A DNA stretch of 64,000 nucleotides, taken from NCBI RefSeq assembly GCF_016906535.1, contig NC_057370.1, positions 1,674,001 to 1,738,000 on the forward strand, read 5' to 3'. The notes under the pieces were generated by a model, which was given only the letters and a program-made list of their open reading frames with translations, did not search any database and was not told the DNA's origin. This DNA is from Rhizoctonia solani (taxonomy: Eukaryota > Basidiomycota > Agaricomycetes > Cantharellales > Ceratobasidiaceae). A program made the translations under genes and the position numbers. Shown here in pieces: positions 1 to 11,019 of this stretch (the first letter of the stretch is position 1; each line of letters opens with the position of its first letter).

Positions 1-592
1 TAGGTTGGAATTCGTGTACGGTAGCTCGAAATCCCATCTGCAAAATCAATTAGGCCTGTATGAATGGCATTTCCAGAGCACTTACTTCAATCGCAAATTC
101 TATCGCTCCTTTTGGATCAATCAGCGCACGTTGGATCGTCTTGCCTGAGTTAAGCTAGTATAGTAAACTTGGGTCGAATATTTACTCACAGTATTAGTCG
201 ATTTGAACTCTCGAAACTTGGGGTTCTCGGGGTCAGAGAGCAAGTTTTCTGCTAATTTCAGCAATACCTATGAGTGTTAGGATATTTGGATTTGTTTATT
301 TAGTCGAATTAAGAACCCAGAAACTCACGCCAAGTGCCTTAAGGATGGTCAGTCTTAAGCATTTACAAGCTCAAGTGCAACTTACTCTCTTTGCATCAGC
401 TTCGCTATTGTCGCGCACAATCCCTGGGTCCACCAGTCGTCGGAACTTCTGTCTAATAGGCCGCTCATGCTCGTACCGCAGCTCTTCAGTCTCTCCAGGA
501 TTCACTGGTTGGGCTATTCTTTGCAGTGCAGCTTGTGCGACTCGATTCGGGTCAGCTTGTAGAGGAGATTGTGGGCTCGAGGGGCTAGACAT
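1..592 (-). CDS. PUB-domain protein, 3' part cut by the window edge
   Basis: The reading starts at an ATG at 592 and runs leftward through at least four exons (386-592, about 190-272, about 87-147, and 1 to about 40) off the window. Visible segments include NPKFREFKSTN, ALIDPKGAIEFAIE and MGFRATVHEFQ, which follow the PUB fold pattern of an N-P-K-F-R core followed by a G-A-x-E-x-L/F x-x-x-G-F segment. PUB domains (PNGase, UBXD1, HOIP) bind the C-terminal tail of Cdc48/p97, so a role with Cdc48 in protein quality control is likely. The first 65 residues are Ser/Pro/Gln-rich and probably disordered. Donors GTAAGT (380-385) and GTGAGT (184-189) are clear; the join into the third exon does not resolve cleanly by eye. 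What lies beyond the PUB domain cannot be seen. It is divergently oriented to IML1, 384 bp away. Confidence 0.7.
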
Positions 593-976
593 CGATATCT
601 TCTTGGGTTTAGTGGAGTAAGTTCGAGTGATATTGTGGCAACTGGGCAGGAATACCAACGCAGTAAGCGCCGTATGACATCAGCCGGGGTCCCTGACCGG
701 TTTATCCAAAGTCAATCTCGACTTTTTGCCGCCTGCCGAGCGCGTCCAGAACTTGTAGCGTTATTGCTTACTTGGCTTCTTTTTTCGCAACTCCATAAAT
801 TTGGGTTTGAGGTAATAGTATTGAGCATTGGCCGAGAGAGGCAAGTGAGAAACCGAGTAGGATATGCGGTTCTACTGTGAGCACATTATCATAATGTGCC
901 TTCCTCTCATACGCATTATTGAGAATGATTCTATTACCAACAAAGATTTCAGCATCTGACCCTGGAGCTATCAATA
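593..976. promoter_or_regulatory. Divergent intergenic region between the PUB gene and IML1
   Basis: These 384 bases separate two ATGs that face away from each other, so the promoters of both genes should lie here. I see no convincing TATA box or repeated motif. Short open frames here show no family resemblance. Confidence 0.4.
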
Positions 977-3900
977 ATGAATAACTCTTCTCCATCTCCC
1001 TCAGTGCGAGTGGCGCACGGGCGTAAGCGTTCAAGCACCATCAGTTCCATGTTACCTCCACCACCTCAGCTGAATATTGGACAAACGAAATGGATAACCC
1101 TCTGGGCAGCTGACACACACGTTGCGGGATCTCGAGTCAGTATCGCCGATATTATTATCAATCGAGAGAGTTGGCCCGGGCTTGCCCCAGGAGATGTAAT
1201 TCGAGTTTCAAACGGGAAAGCTCAAGATTCTGAAGGGGTTTTGTTTATTGTTCCCCCGGACGATGCTACACGACCCCCTCCGAATCAGGCATGTTTTGGT
1301 GGATAGCTAAAGTTCGCATCTGACACGCACGTTAGATCACTGTTGCTCGCCCAATAGCAACCTTTTTCGGATTCAAGAATCATTCGGAGATTTTATTGAC
1401 CAAGGTATTGAGCCTGCGTATATATTATGCCCTGAACACTAATATTTCTTAGATCGACAGAACCACAGCAATCGTTGATTATGTAGAAATCGAATTCAGA
1501 GACCAATACCTTGGTCGATGTGACATGTGGAGACTTTCAAACAGTCTCAAAAATTCGTGCGTTTATGTAGGACAGAAAGTCAATTTTATCGGTTGTATAT
1601 CTGCATCAATCAGGACCATCTACATCAAAGGCAAACGGGTATGTTTAAGCCTAATTTGCTTCTCGATTGCATTCACACTATGGCTGCAGGTTTCATCGGG
1701 TATAGTGGATGCGTCAACCAAGGCCATATTCCGGTCACTTTCAGCAAAAACGACTATCTTTGTCCAAGTCTGCAAGGAACTCTGGGAGTTTGCTGATGAC
1801 GGCGAGAGGTTCACCGAAAAAATCATCCATTCTTTCTTTCCAGAACTTATTCACCGCTGGAAAGAACACCAGACCAACCACGTCATAACCATCGTTCTGA
1901 TATCTCGCGTGTTCTATGATACAACCGAATTGGAATATGCAGCTGGACCACTGCGACAAACTGATGACTGTCAGTGGTACAAGGATTTTTTCAAGGTCGT
2001 GGTGGATCTAGAGGTTGTTTCTAACTGGACAAATGTACTCCGCGACTTGAAGGAAGCATTTTGGACATTCCAACGGGACATTCTACTAACGCATCATTTT
2101 CACCGGAAAGCCGAGGCTGGAGGCGAGGTGAAGTTGGTTGGAACTATTTCCTTCGCTCATGATGGCCCATTGCTCGAGGCTCTGAATTTGGCTCTCAATC
2201 CGACAGAAGCGCACTACATTGATCGTTCTTTATCTCTCACCGGTTCATCAGTTATCCTCATTACCCCTGGGACAGGGTACTTTCGAGTTCAAAAACAGCT
2301 CCTTCGTCTAACAACCTTACGAATGCTTGACCAAGGGTTCGGGTTGGACCTAGTGTGTCTGGCCAAACGACCGCTACATACATCGCCTATATTCAGTTTC
2401 CAGGGAATCGAGCCTGCTCCGGTAAACCCGAGTGATGGTATCAGTCGTGCAACAGATCCACTCTGGGGCGGAGGACGTACCGAGTTTGAACAGCCCCCGA
2501 GTGATCTCAAGACGTTTTGGTGGGAACCGTTTTGGGTCTCGGCATCATTTTGGGATAAGCAGCGAGACATGCCCTTCAGAGAGGATAGGTGTGTAATTTA
2601 CCAAATCTAGCGAATTAGAGTTAAAATTGTGCAGGTTTGTCACCCGGGCACGCATGTATGAAGTCCAGATGCTTGGCCTACTTGAGCATGATGTGACCGC
2701 TACCATTTCACTCCCTCATGTTGACCTTAATACCATCTCGCCTACGACACCCGATTCGCCCAATCCAAAGGAAGCCAGACGGCTCGCGCGGGAGATGTTT
2801 GACAGGAACATTTTTGCGCCGGTCAACAACGAGCCTCATTCACACCACGAAGGCCATCATCATCACCACCACCACCATCACACGCCAACTCAACCAGGAA
2901 GTGGCGAAACAAGTGGTCCTTCGACTGCACATGTCACAGATATGGAATCAAGCCAGAGTAGTCTGAACGATTTACTCGAGGAACATACCAAGCACGAAGC
3001 TCAGCCGATGCCCATGCTTCCATTCAAGAACGTGCGAAAGCCAAACCTCAGGCGTGCATCAACAAGTGTGTCGACTAGTCGAATACGTATAGAGGCGGCG
3101 CCAAGCTTCAAAGGGCACTCACCCGAGCCGTTGCCTGCGTTGACTTTACCAACTCTGGATACCACAATTGCCGCACCAACTCGATCAAACATCTCACAAC
3201 GTCGGAGTGTATCTCCTTCACAAGAATCTATTCGGTCTACCTCGACAGTTTCATCCAATCGTCGCAAGGGAACCGGTACTCTCTCCTCGTTAGCGAAGAA
3301 TTGGTTCTTTACGCCTTTTAGGCCTGCTGCATCCACGGCCGCATCCACAGTCCACATCGAACGCCAAGCTGACGACGTAGCAACTGGGCCCCCCTTACCT
3401 CCAGTATCACCCATCGCCCCGCTAGCAAAGACATCTCCAGCTCCTCCGGACCCAATCGCTATAACCAAGCGGAAAGCAGAGCCCAAACGGATTCAGCGAC
3501 CCGCACCCGAGGACTCGGCCTCTCCGTCTGATGATCCCACTGCAGCACTGCGTCGAACGAGTACGGTAGTAGTAAACACAAACACTACGCCTGCGATCCC
3601 CCCTCAACCGGAACGTACGAATCCGTGTCGCCCGGGCTCGGCGCTGCCCGAGAACCAAACCAACTTGGCCAGGAGATGGCAGCATTTATTCCCTCGCCCC
3701 ACGTACCAGCATCAGATCAAGTGGCGTTCGATATGCACGCCCGCTTGTCTTCCGCTGGGAGTGGATTATCTTCCACCCCAGAGGGAGGTCAACGCGACAT
3801 GGAGAGACTACGACTATATCGTCATGCTTAACCCTGAAGACATCCGATCTTCGTTCTTGTTAGGAGCTGATGATGTGAATATGGATCAAGACGACCAAGC

Positions 3901-6057
3901 TTTACTCGTCATGCGTGGAATGGCTGCGTTGAGGTTGCAACAAGGTTTCCAGTTTGTTGTATCCAAACCAAAGAGCGAGACTAATGTGGACGAGAAACCA
4001 CATGCGCGCCCGCCCAAGACTTCCGGCAAGGGGTTTCCTGTGGTTGCAGGATTGGCATTGGATAGACCGTACCCTGTGGGAGTATCCGAAGTCTTGAAAA
4101 GCGCAAAGGATGTAGTTTGTCTGAGCATGAGCGACCAGATCCAGCAGCTTTCTTATGACTCTCTTAGTACGTGTATTTTTTCCTTCCATGGAGACCGAAT
4201 CTGAATGCGCATACATGCAGCTGGTGCAGTTCTTGTCCGCCGATGGATCCGACGTTCATCTCACCCCACAGACGCGTTTCAATACCAATGCCTCGTTTGG
4301 CCCAAATTAGGAACAGGCTATACGGAAGTATCCACCTCGTTTAGTTTCCCAGTTCTGGAAGAATACGGATGGAATCGCACTGATACGCTAGTGGCGGGAT
4401 ACGAGCGCGACTTGTCCGATGCACTTCGGTACTGGCGGACCAGATATCTTGTCATCCCGTCCGAAGAAGCACCACCTGCGCCGTTTAGGGGGAGCACAGG
4501 GGAAGGCGAAACATTAGATGAAGAAGAAATCAGGTTGCTGGGTGTAACAGAACGGCTAGCCGAGCTATTCGCCCGCGCACGGTGGCTGAGGCCAGACGAA
4601 ACTGACCTCCCGCCTCCTCGGTTCGTGGAAACTACGCTGGACCCAGCCGTTTGCGTATTGGACGACAGTCTCATGACGCAGATTGAAGAACTCCACGCGC
4701 AGGGGCCTCTCAAGAAGAAACGGCTCTCCGAGCGGGTGTTGGAGGATATGAGTCTGGCAAACATTGCGCGCGCGATGAGGGAAGAAGGCGGAGTGCCGAT
4801 CAAGGTGCACAAGTGGCATGGAATCCAGTACCCAGATAGTTTTACCGGGAGAGAGTTGGTGAATTGGTTGGTGAGAGAATTTAAAGACGTTTCGACGCGG
4901 GAACAAGGCGTCGAACACGGAAATCGACTGTTAAGCGCTGGGTTGTTTGAGCACTGTCGTGGTACTCATGGGTTACTCGATGGGTGAGTCTGCTGGATTT
5001 ACTTCGAGACATCGTACTTATATTGAAAAAAAGACACTATTACTACCGCCTCGCGGGCGAATTTGCGGCTCCAGCGACCAATAAACCTCGTCAATGGTTC
5101 CGAAGCGCTGCGACACTCAACAGTCGCCCGTCCGTGGAAGATGTCAAGACGGCACCACCGGCAGCAGGGCTAGCACCGGGGTCCGTCGGGAGAGGCATGT
5201 TTGCAGTCCGCCGTCCTCGCCGTCGACTGGTGCTCAGTCAGACAATGACCATTGATGTGGACCCAATGAAGAGGAGTGACCAGGCCGAGAGGGTTATCCT
5301 GCATCATGATGTGATACATAATCCCATGACGGCGTTCCATTTCGAGCTGAATTGGCTGGGCACTACCGCTCGGTTCATTGGTGGGGCACATTCCCGTCGA
5401 CGACTGACTGTTTACTGACTTTGACTGACAGACGATATGATCATATCGTGGAACCACGCACTCAAACGCTACGGACTGAAGATCGTCGAAGCCTATGTGG
5501 ACCAAATCATAGACATTAACCACACCAACGTCTTCCAGTCCTGTTTTCCCGTTCCACTCGCGCTGGCCCCTCCATGCATCCCCGACCTTGCGAAACGCGT
5601 ACCCGAGGGCACTCAAGTCGAACAATACTTTGAGTGCGCAATACTGAAACATTTTGGATATATTTTAGATATTTCGGCAGGGTCAAATTACCCCGACTCG
5701 GTGGATGTGTTTTATTCCTACAGACGCAGCCATTTCACGTATTCTCAATACGTACACAAATCCGGATTGGCGTTTTGTCAGGTCGTAGGCGGAACCGAGG
5801 GCTTTAGGTGGTTAACCAACCGGTTGCTCGCACCCGGGAACTATGCGATGGGTGCGCAGGGCAAGTCGAGGCATCACACCCGAGCCGACGATATTAGGCG
5901 CCAATTGGCCGCGTTTTGCGAAGATGAAACTCAGCTGAGGGATTTTTACGACGATGTGGTTGGGAAATTACCCCCAGCCCCTCTGCCTGCTCCTGCTATC
6001 GTGGTCCCTCCTGCGAGTGCTCAACCGAGCCCAAGTATACAGGGCCTTTTTGATTGA
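977..6057 (+). CDS. IML1: IML1/DEPDC5-family GATOR1 (SEACIT) subunit
   Basis: This large multi-exon gene encodes the fungal Iml1/DEPDC5 protein, the catalytic (GTPase-activating) part of GATOR1/SEACIT, which restrains TORC1 at the vacuole when amino acids are scarce. Evidence, in order: an N-terminal segment with RVSIADIIINRESWPGL; an IML1-specific block with DYVEIEFRDQYLGRCDMWRL and KTTIFVQVCKELWEFADDGE (1460-1960); a long Ser/Pro-rich linker (2640-3700) containing a run of nine histidines (2855-2881); a block with CLVWPKLGTGYTEVSTSF and ALRYWRTRYLVIPSEE (4280-4480); a DEP domain at 4800-4980 (WHGIQYPDSFTGRELVNWLV); and the conserved C-terminal region ending in the DFYDDVVGKLP segment near 6050. 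The ATG at 977 opens a Ser-rich leader just before the conserved N-terminus. The intron at about 4169-4219 joins the frames cleanly. No break was seen. Confidence 0.93.
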
Positions 6058-6080
6058 TTAATGCGTGTATTTTTATTGTA

Positions 6081-6534
6081 TTATGGCGTGTGTATGGACA
6101 AGTTTGCCAGTCTAGCTAGTTGTGCGCTAAAGGGCCGTATCGTGTGAATATTGGAATCAGGGACAAGCGGACGGACTTACCGGCGCTGAGATCTCATCTC
6201 TTTGAGCATCTGAATAACCTCTTGCTGGTCCTTGAGCAACATTTCTCCTCCCGGCAGAGCGTCGACTTGGTCCCGGGCTGCGGCCAGCTGTGTGCGGAGA
6301 GCCATTGTCTACGTGATGTCAATGTGATAATGTCAAAATGTGTGCGCGGGCCGGGGACGTGAGATAGTGACCCACGGCCTTGGCTATTTCCTGCTGCTGT
6401 TGCTGGGTTTGGGCAGGTGGCTGAGATTGGGGCTGGGGCTGGGTGGATTGGGTAATCTGAACGACCGAGGGCAGGAGAGATTCAAATGTTGCCTGGTTGA
6501 GAGCGCTATTCGATGTTGGCTGGGGCACGGACAT
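6081..6534 (-). CDS. MED9: Mediator subunit 9 (Med9/CSE2) homologue
   Basis: Three exons (6376-6534, 6181-6308, 6081-6126) join into 110 codons plus a stop with good splice signals (GTGGGT...TAG and GTAAGT...TAG). The N-terminal exon has a FESLLPSVVQITQS segment followed by Gln/Pro-rich sequence. The second exon has LRTQLAAARDQVDALPGGEM and then DQQEVIQMLKEM. This pattern, a hydrophobic helix, a spacer and then a helix with R-x-x-(I/V)-x-x-(L/M)-P-G followed by Q-rich heptads, matches the Med9 middle-module subunit in human and fungi. Med9 sits in the middle module of Mediator and links regulators to RNA polymerase II. It is tail-to-tail with IML1, only 23 bp between stops. The second exon falls outside simple ORF calling because its own ATG is internal. 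The call rests on a short pattern, so moderate certainty. Confidence 0.72.
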
Positions 6535-6850
6535 GGTGGTCGTCGCCTGAATTAGATCAATTTAATTGACAGTCGTGTTCGAGTTTGCCGGCGGCCCTTG
6601 TTCATCGGGCGTGGCTGTGTCGGCGAGCAGAGCCAATAAAGAGCCGAGGTTGATGATCATGGTGTGATCCGGGAGTAATATTCCCGAAATTCACTGCCCC
6701 CTCCACTTTTTTCAGACCAACGTCGCGATCATCTTCGGCTTGCGGTAGGATTATATTTGTATTTGTAAGGGGAGGGGGGGTATAACCCCATTCTTTCCTT
6801 GGCCCTTGCCTTGCGCTTCTTACGTGGAACCCCCCCCCCACTGACCGACC

Positions 6851-7846
6851 ATGTCCGCCCTCCTCGAGCACTTCAAGCCTCCCCCACTCGCCTCGGATCC
6901 CCCGGCCAAGACCAAGTACTGGCCTGCTCCGCCCAAGGGTTCGACTGGTGGTATTCTCCAGCGATCCAAGGCTGGGTCGATAGCCGCTTCGTTGTCCTCG
7001 AATGGATCGCCCATGGGCAGTCCAGTCTCTCGCGTGTCGTTTGCGCCGCTTCCGGATGTTGCAGCACGTAAACGAAGAAACTCGATTACACTCGGTGTAG
7101 CTGCACGAAGCGCAACTCTACGCGCACAGAGAATGGGGCCCCATCTTCATCCTCCTTCTCACCCGCATCCTGGCCCGAGACGTCATGGCCATCCCCATCC
7201 TCATCCTGGCCCCGCACCCGGTCGTCCCCGGCGGAGACCAGGTGACCACTATAAAGACGACCAGGCAAGTCGGAGTTTTTCCCCCCTCTTTCTCTTGAAA
7301 TTGTGACTAAAGTCTCGGCCTACGTATGTATAGGTAATTGACCTGGGAGAAGTGGCCATCGATGCTGGCAAAAAGCTTTGGCGGGCCATATCTCGTAAAC
7401 CGAGTATGGCTAGTGATTCTGGTCGTCCGAATATGCATAGTGTGCACCGATCACATCCAGCACACGGAGAGATGGGTGGTCCCACTGTGGGTGCTATGGG
7501 GCACAACACCGAGAGAGAGATTAGCGTTCGCGGGTTTGCTGTTCCTGAAGATGACGAAGAGGAGAGCGATGATGAAGAAGAGGATGAGGAAGAGGACGAA
7601 GAGGAAGAGGAAGAAGCGCAGCACAGGACAGAAGACTACGTCGCTGGCGTTCAGGCGATGCACATCTCGGTCATTGATGGCGAGGAGGAAGAGAGCATCC
7701 AGCCTGATCACATACGCCCTACACGCTTATCGCCCCCACCGCTCACTCGATCCGAGACCGACAGCTCTGCCAGCGCAGCGTCCACACCGAGTCAGAGCCA
7801 GGAACAAGAACCGCCCGCAGTGATAGGAAAGGACAGCTTGTTTTGA
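6851..7846 (+). CDS. Acidic, disordered protein of unknown function
   Basis: Two exons join in phase: 6851-7264 and 7334-7846, giving about 308 residues. I do not recognise the family. Residues 1-100 are Pro/Ser-rich with basic patches (KYWPAPPKGSTGGILQRSK, RKRRNSITLG). A His/Pro-rich stretch (HPHPGPRRHGHPHPHPGP) comes before the intron. Exon 2 has a helical segment (VIDLGEVAIDAGKKLWRAIS), then an uninterrupted acidic run of about 25 Asp/Glu (7553-7617), then a Ser/Pro tail. The intron (7265-7333) starts with GCAAGT, so it is a GC-AG intron. The conserved-looking parts are the first 35 residues and the DLGEVAIDAGKKLWRAI helix. The RKRRNS motif would be a plausible basic phosphorylation or nuclear signal, but that is inference. 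Confidence 0.6.
7265..7333 (+). other. GC-AG intron (69 bp)
   Basis: The upstream frame ends ...GAC GAC CAG and the downstream frame resumes GTA ATT GAC with no stop and no phase shift when the bases from GCAAGT to TATAG are removed. No GT donor nearby preserves the frame, so the donor appears to be GC. Confidence 0.65.
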
Positions 7847-8057
7847 TTTTCTTTTCCCCTAGTCTTTCATTCGCTACACGGTTTCCATGTACTTTTATCT
7901 ATCATACCTCTGGTTTTATTTTTACTCTGATATATCAGGTTATTTATGGCGTGCGATTGTGTACCTGCTCCGATTGAAATGACATCAGCGGCGCTTATGG
8001 ATTCCCAGAACATTAACCCGGACGCCGACCACTGACAACACACATGCGCGCATACTG

Positions 8058-10503
8058 ATGGATGCCCTACGTTCCCTACCCCAGTCGCTGTCGGCCGTAC
8101 GTGCCAATCTACGGCACATTGTGAGTGAACTAGTCGGAGGAAAAGTCGAAATATCCTATGTCCCCGCACCCAGTAGCACCCCTCTTCCCTCTCCTTCTCC
8201 CTCTCCGTCTCCGACTCTGGGACCACAGCCGCCAGTCGATAAGATGCCTAGTCCATGGGGGTTCATGACGAGCGGGTATGCACTGGGGTTACTGCTTATG
8301 GTATGCACCAATGACTCGTATTTATCATGAATTTATGCCAATTAGTCCGACAGGCAGTGCTCCTCAACCGAATCACAAACGTCGTAGTACCACCGCGCCA
8401 AAACCCTCCCCTACGACGATACTCCCGCCGAAGACGATGGCTCCCGTCTCTTCTCCCCATCAACATATCAGCCACCCATACCCGTTTCATATCTCGTGTC
8501 CCGAGCATGACTCTGCTCGCTACCTCTTTGTTTTTGCTTACCATCGCCCTGGTGCAAGCCGCCGACATATGGGAGCCCCTCGACATGGAACCGGGCAGGA
8601 TCTGGTACCTCGAGCTCTGTCGGTGGGCTGCGGAAAAGGAAATGGCCTATGTCTGTTGGACGACCTATTTGGCCGTGTGCGTCGCGATGGTCATGAACAC
8701 TTTGACTAGGGGACTAGAGGGCGTGTACGTTCTCCCTTCCTCGCGCCTATCTCCATCGACTGATTATTTTTGCTTTGTTTTCATTCGGTAGGGCGTCCGA
8801 AGGTCCACATGCTTTCAACCTAGTGAGTTTCCCCCTTTTGGAGTTCGTGTGAAGGAAACGAATGATTGACAAATGGAACATCCAAGTTTGGGTATAGCTT
8901 TCTCTTGCATATCTATGCGAGCCCTATCATGCACCAGTCGCCCAAGCACTCGGCCGCACATGCTAGCACGCCTTCAAGGCCAGACAAACATGTGTTGATC
9001 ACGATTATTCTCCCATTGCTCCAGGTAATTCAATCTATTCCACCGCAATCTCAATCGTATTCTCATAATTGCGATAAAAAAAAATACAGCTTTCAATTCT
9101 GCACGTTCTCGCAATCAACAAGCGCTTGTCGCGACAGCGCCTTATCCCTACGACAGTTTGCGGCCTTTTATCCATCACACACTTTACATACGTAACGCTC
9201 TTTTCGAAATCGACTTATCCGTTTTTTACATATCTCAACTCACTCCTCGAGGCGTTTTTGGTCGGGATTATCGTTTTGACTGGTGTACTGCATTGTTTGA
9301 CGAGGTTGTTGCTGCAAGGCAAGTTATGCCCAACTGGTTTAATATGCGTCCTTTTGGCTGACGGGCTTGTGTAAAGGACGATTCGTATGGAACCCGTTTG
9401 CAGAGGAAGATGGACTCGCGCATCAGAGTCTACTCCCAAGCAGATCGGACGATTATGCAGTCGCATTATTAAAGCTCGGCTCGGCATGTATCGAAGTAAC
9501 TGCCATGGCCGGATTCGGAAACGAGGTCGGTGTCCCTGGTCCATACTTTGCTCCAACTCCAGCAGAATTAACCCATTGGCTATAGGTCTCACCGATCCAC
9601 ACACCCGATACAATCTACATCTCCCACTCTGGCCCCATCATCCCCAAGCTTCCCAACGCACCCTCTGGCCTGGCGCGCGAAATCAAATCTGTCCACGCGG
9701 TCGAGGCCGAGAATAGCAGCACGCACGCGTGGCTCGATGTTGCTTGGACAAAAGAGGTCGGGCGCTTTGGGGAACGCGTCGCGCGCGTTGCCAAGGGTGT
9801 TTGGGGAGCCGTGACGAGGCGGGAGAGAGCGAGGGAGGAACGAGGGAGGGTGGTGGCGAGACCCAAGGTGGAAGGTGAAGTATATGATATTCGGGAGGTG
9901 TATGCGCGGTATTTGTTGGGTGAGGAGATCGTGAGCGATGATGAAGATGACGAGTTCAGACCTGGAGCCGAGGCGGAAGATTCAGAGTCTGATTTGGACG
10001 GACTTTCCGAGGATGAAGAGGAAGAGCAAGAAGAACGAGAAGAACAAGAAGAGGGGGAAGAGGAAGAAGAAGACGTCTCGGCTCCGACTCTCTATGCCGA
10101 CCTTGCACGCAGATCTCTCCCTCCCCAATCTCGCTCGCGTGAATCTTCGCCGAGTGTACCGGCGCTGACACCCATGCTCATCGCGCACCTCACATCCCCC
10201 TCTAAAACACCCCTCACGCGAAACAAGTACACCGCGCTCTCGTACCCTCCAACGACCCTGATCGCTCCCTCTTCCAGAGAAAGTCAGTCGCAGATGCAAG
10301 CACAAAGGGACAGCGAGGACCCACGGGCGACATGCGTCGTGTGCACCGTCGAACCTCGCTCGGTGATTTGCTGGCCGTGCCGATGCCTTGCGCTCTGCGA
10401 CGAGTGCAGGGGAAGCTTGGCCTCTCGGATGGGAGCTGGGAAACACCAGTGCCCGTGTTGTCGGAGGGGGGTCGAGGGATATTCGAGGATTTATATTCCG
10501 TAG
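8058..10503 (+). CDS. Multi-pass membrane RING ubiquitin ligase, Asi1/Asi3-like
   Basis: The predicted protein has several hydrophobic segments in its first half (GYALGLLLM; SMTLLATSLFLLTIALVQAA; FGYSFLLHIYA; VLITIILPLLQ; SLLEAFLVGIIVLTGVLHCL), a central soluble region with a long Asp/Glu run (9930-10080), and a C-terminal zinc-binding domain at 10330-10500: CVVC, CWPCRCLALCDEC, CPCCRR, ending GYSRIYIP. Yeast Asi1 and Asi3 are inner-nuclear-membrane E3 ligases with the same order (membrane helices, then a RING at the extreme C-terminus with a W-P-C-R-C-L core), so a role in membrane-linked protein degradation is likely. The usual RING histidine position is replaced by the C-R-C arrangement, as in that family. 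At least six exons; start is the first ATG before the membrane segments. The gene is convergent with the Argonaute gene. Confidence 0.72.
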
Positions 10504-11019
10504 ATGGACATGGACATTTGTTGTATCAGAATGTACGCGTGAATGTTATTGCTTGTTGTATGTTTTAAATAAATATATAACCTGAGTGCCCTGCTCGAGA
10601 ACGACTCTGATCAAGTCTTGTGGAGCAATTTGGTACTCGGTAAGAGGAGGGGGGGGGGCATGAGAAACCTTCGATTCGGTCTCAGAGAACAAGGTTTGTC
10701 CCTCTGTTTGAGATACTTGGTTCCATAGATTCGGTGGCTTTTTTATGGTACGTACATGATGGATATACAAGACAGATCGTGGCAGAGGGATATCAAGTAC
10801 AGAAACACAATTACCGCCCAAGAGACGCACTCTGCAGCTGCATACTAATACACAGAGCTGGAAGTATAATGTTCGCTTGTAAACCAGTTACAAGACGACA
10901 TTTTTACCCAGAGCGAAGGGGGACGTAGAAAAGAGCCATAAATAGAGCGGGGCGAGAGTTCAATTTACTTTCATTATACAAAACCAATACCCGATAATTG
11001 GCGATTGTGAGCGGCAAGA
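10504..11019. other. Convergent intergenic region
   Basis: This 516-bp stretch lies between two stop codons and should hold both 3' ends. It contains an AATAAA-like string (about 10567) near the end of the RING gene. No coding family is visible; short open frames are unsupported. Confidence 0.35.

Noticed and set aside
3001..3486. 161-codon minus-strand frame inside IML1
   Set aside because: Antisense shadow of the Ser/Pro-rich linker; no family content.
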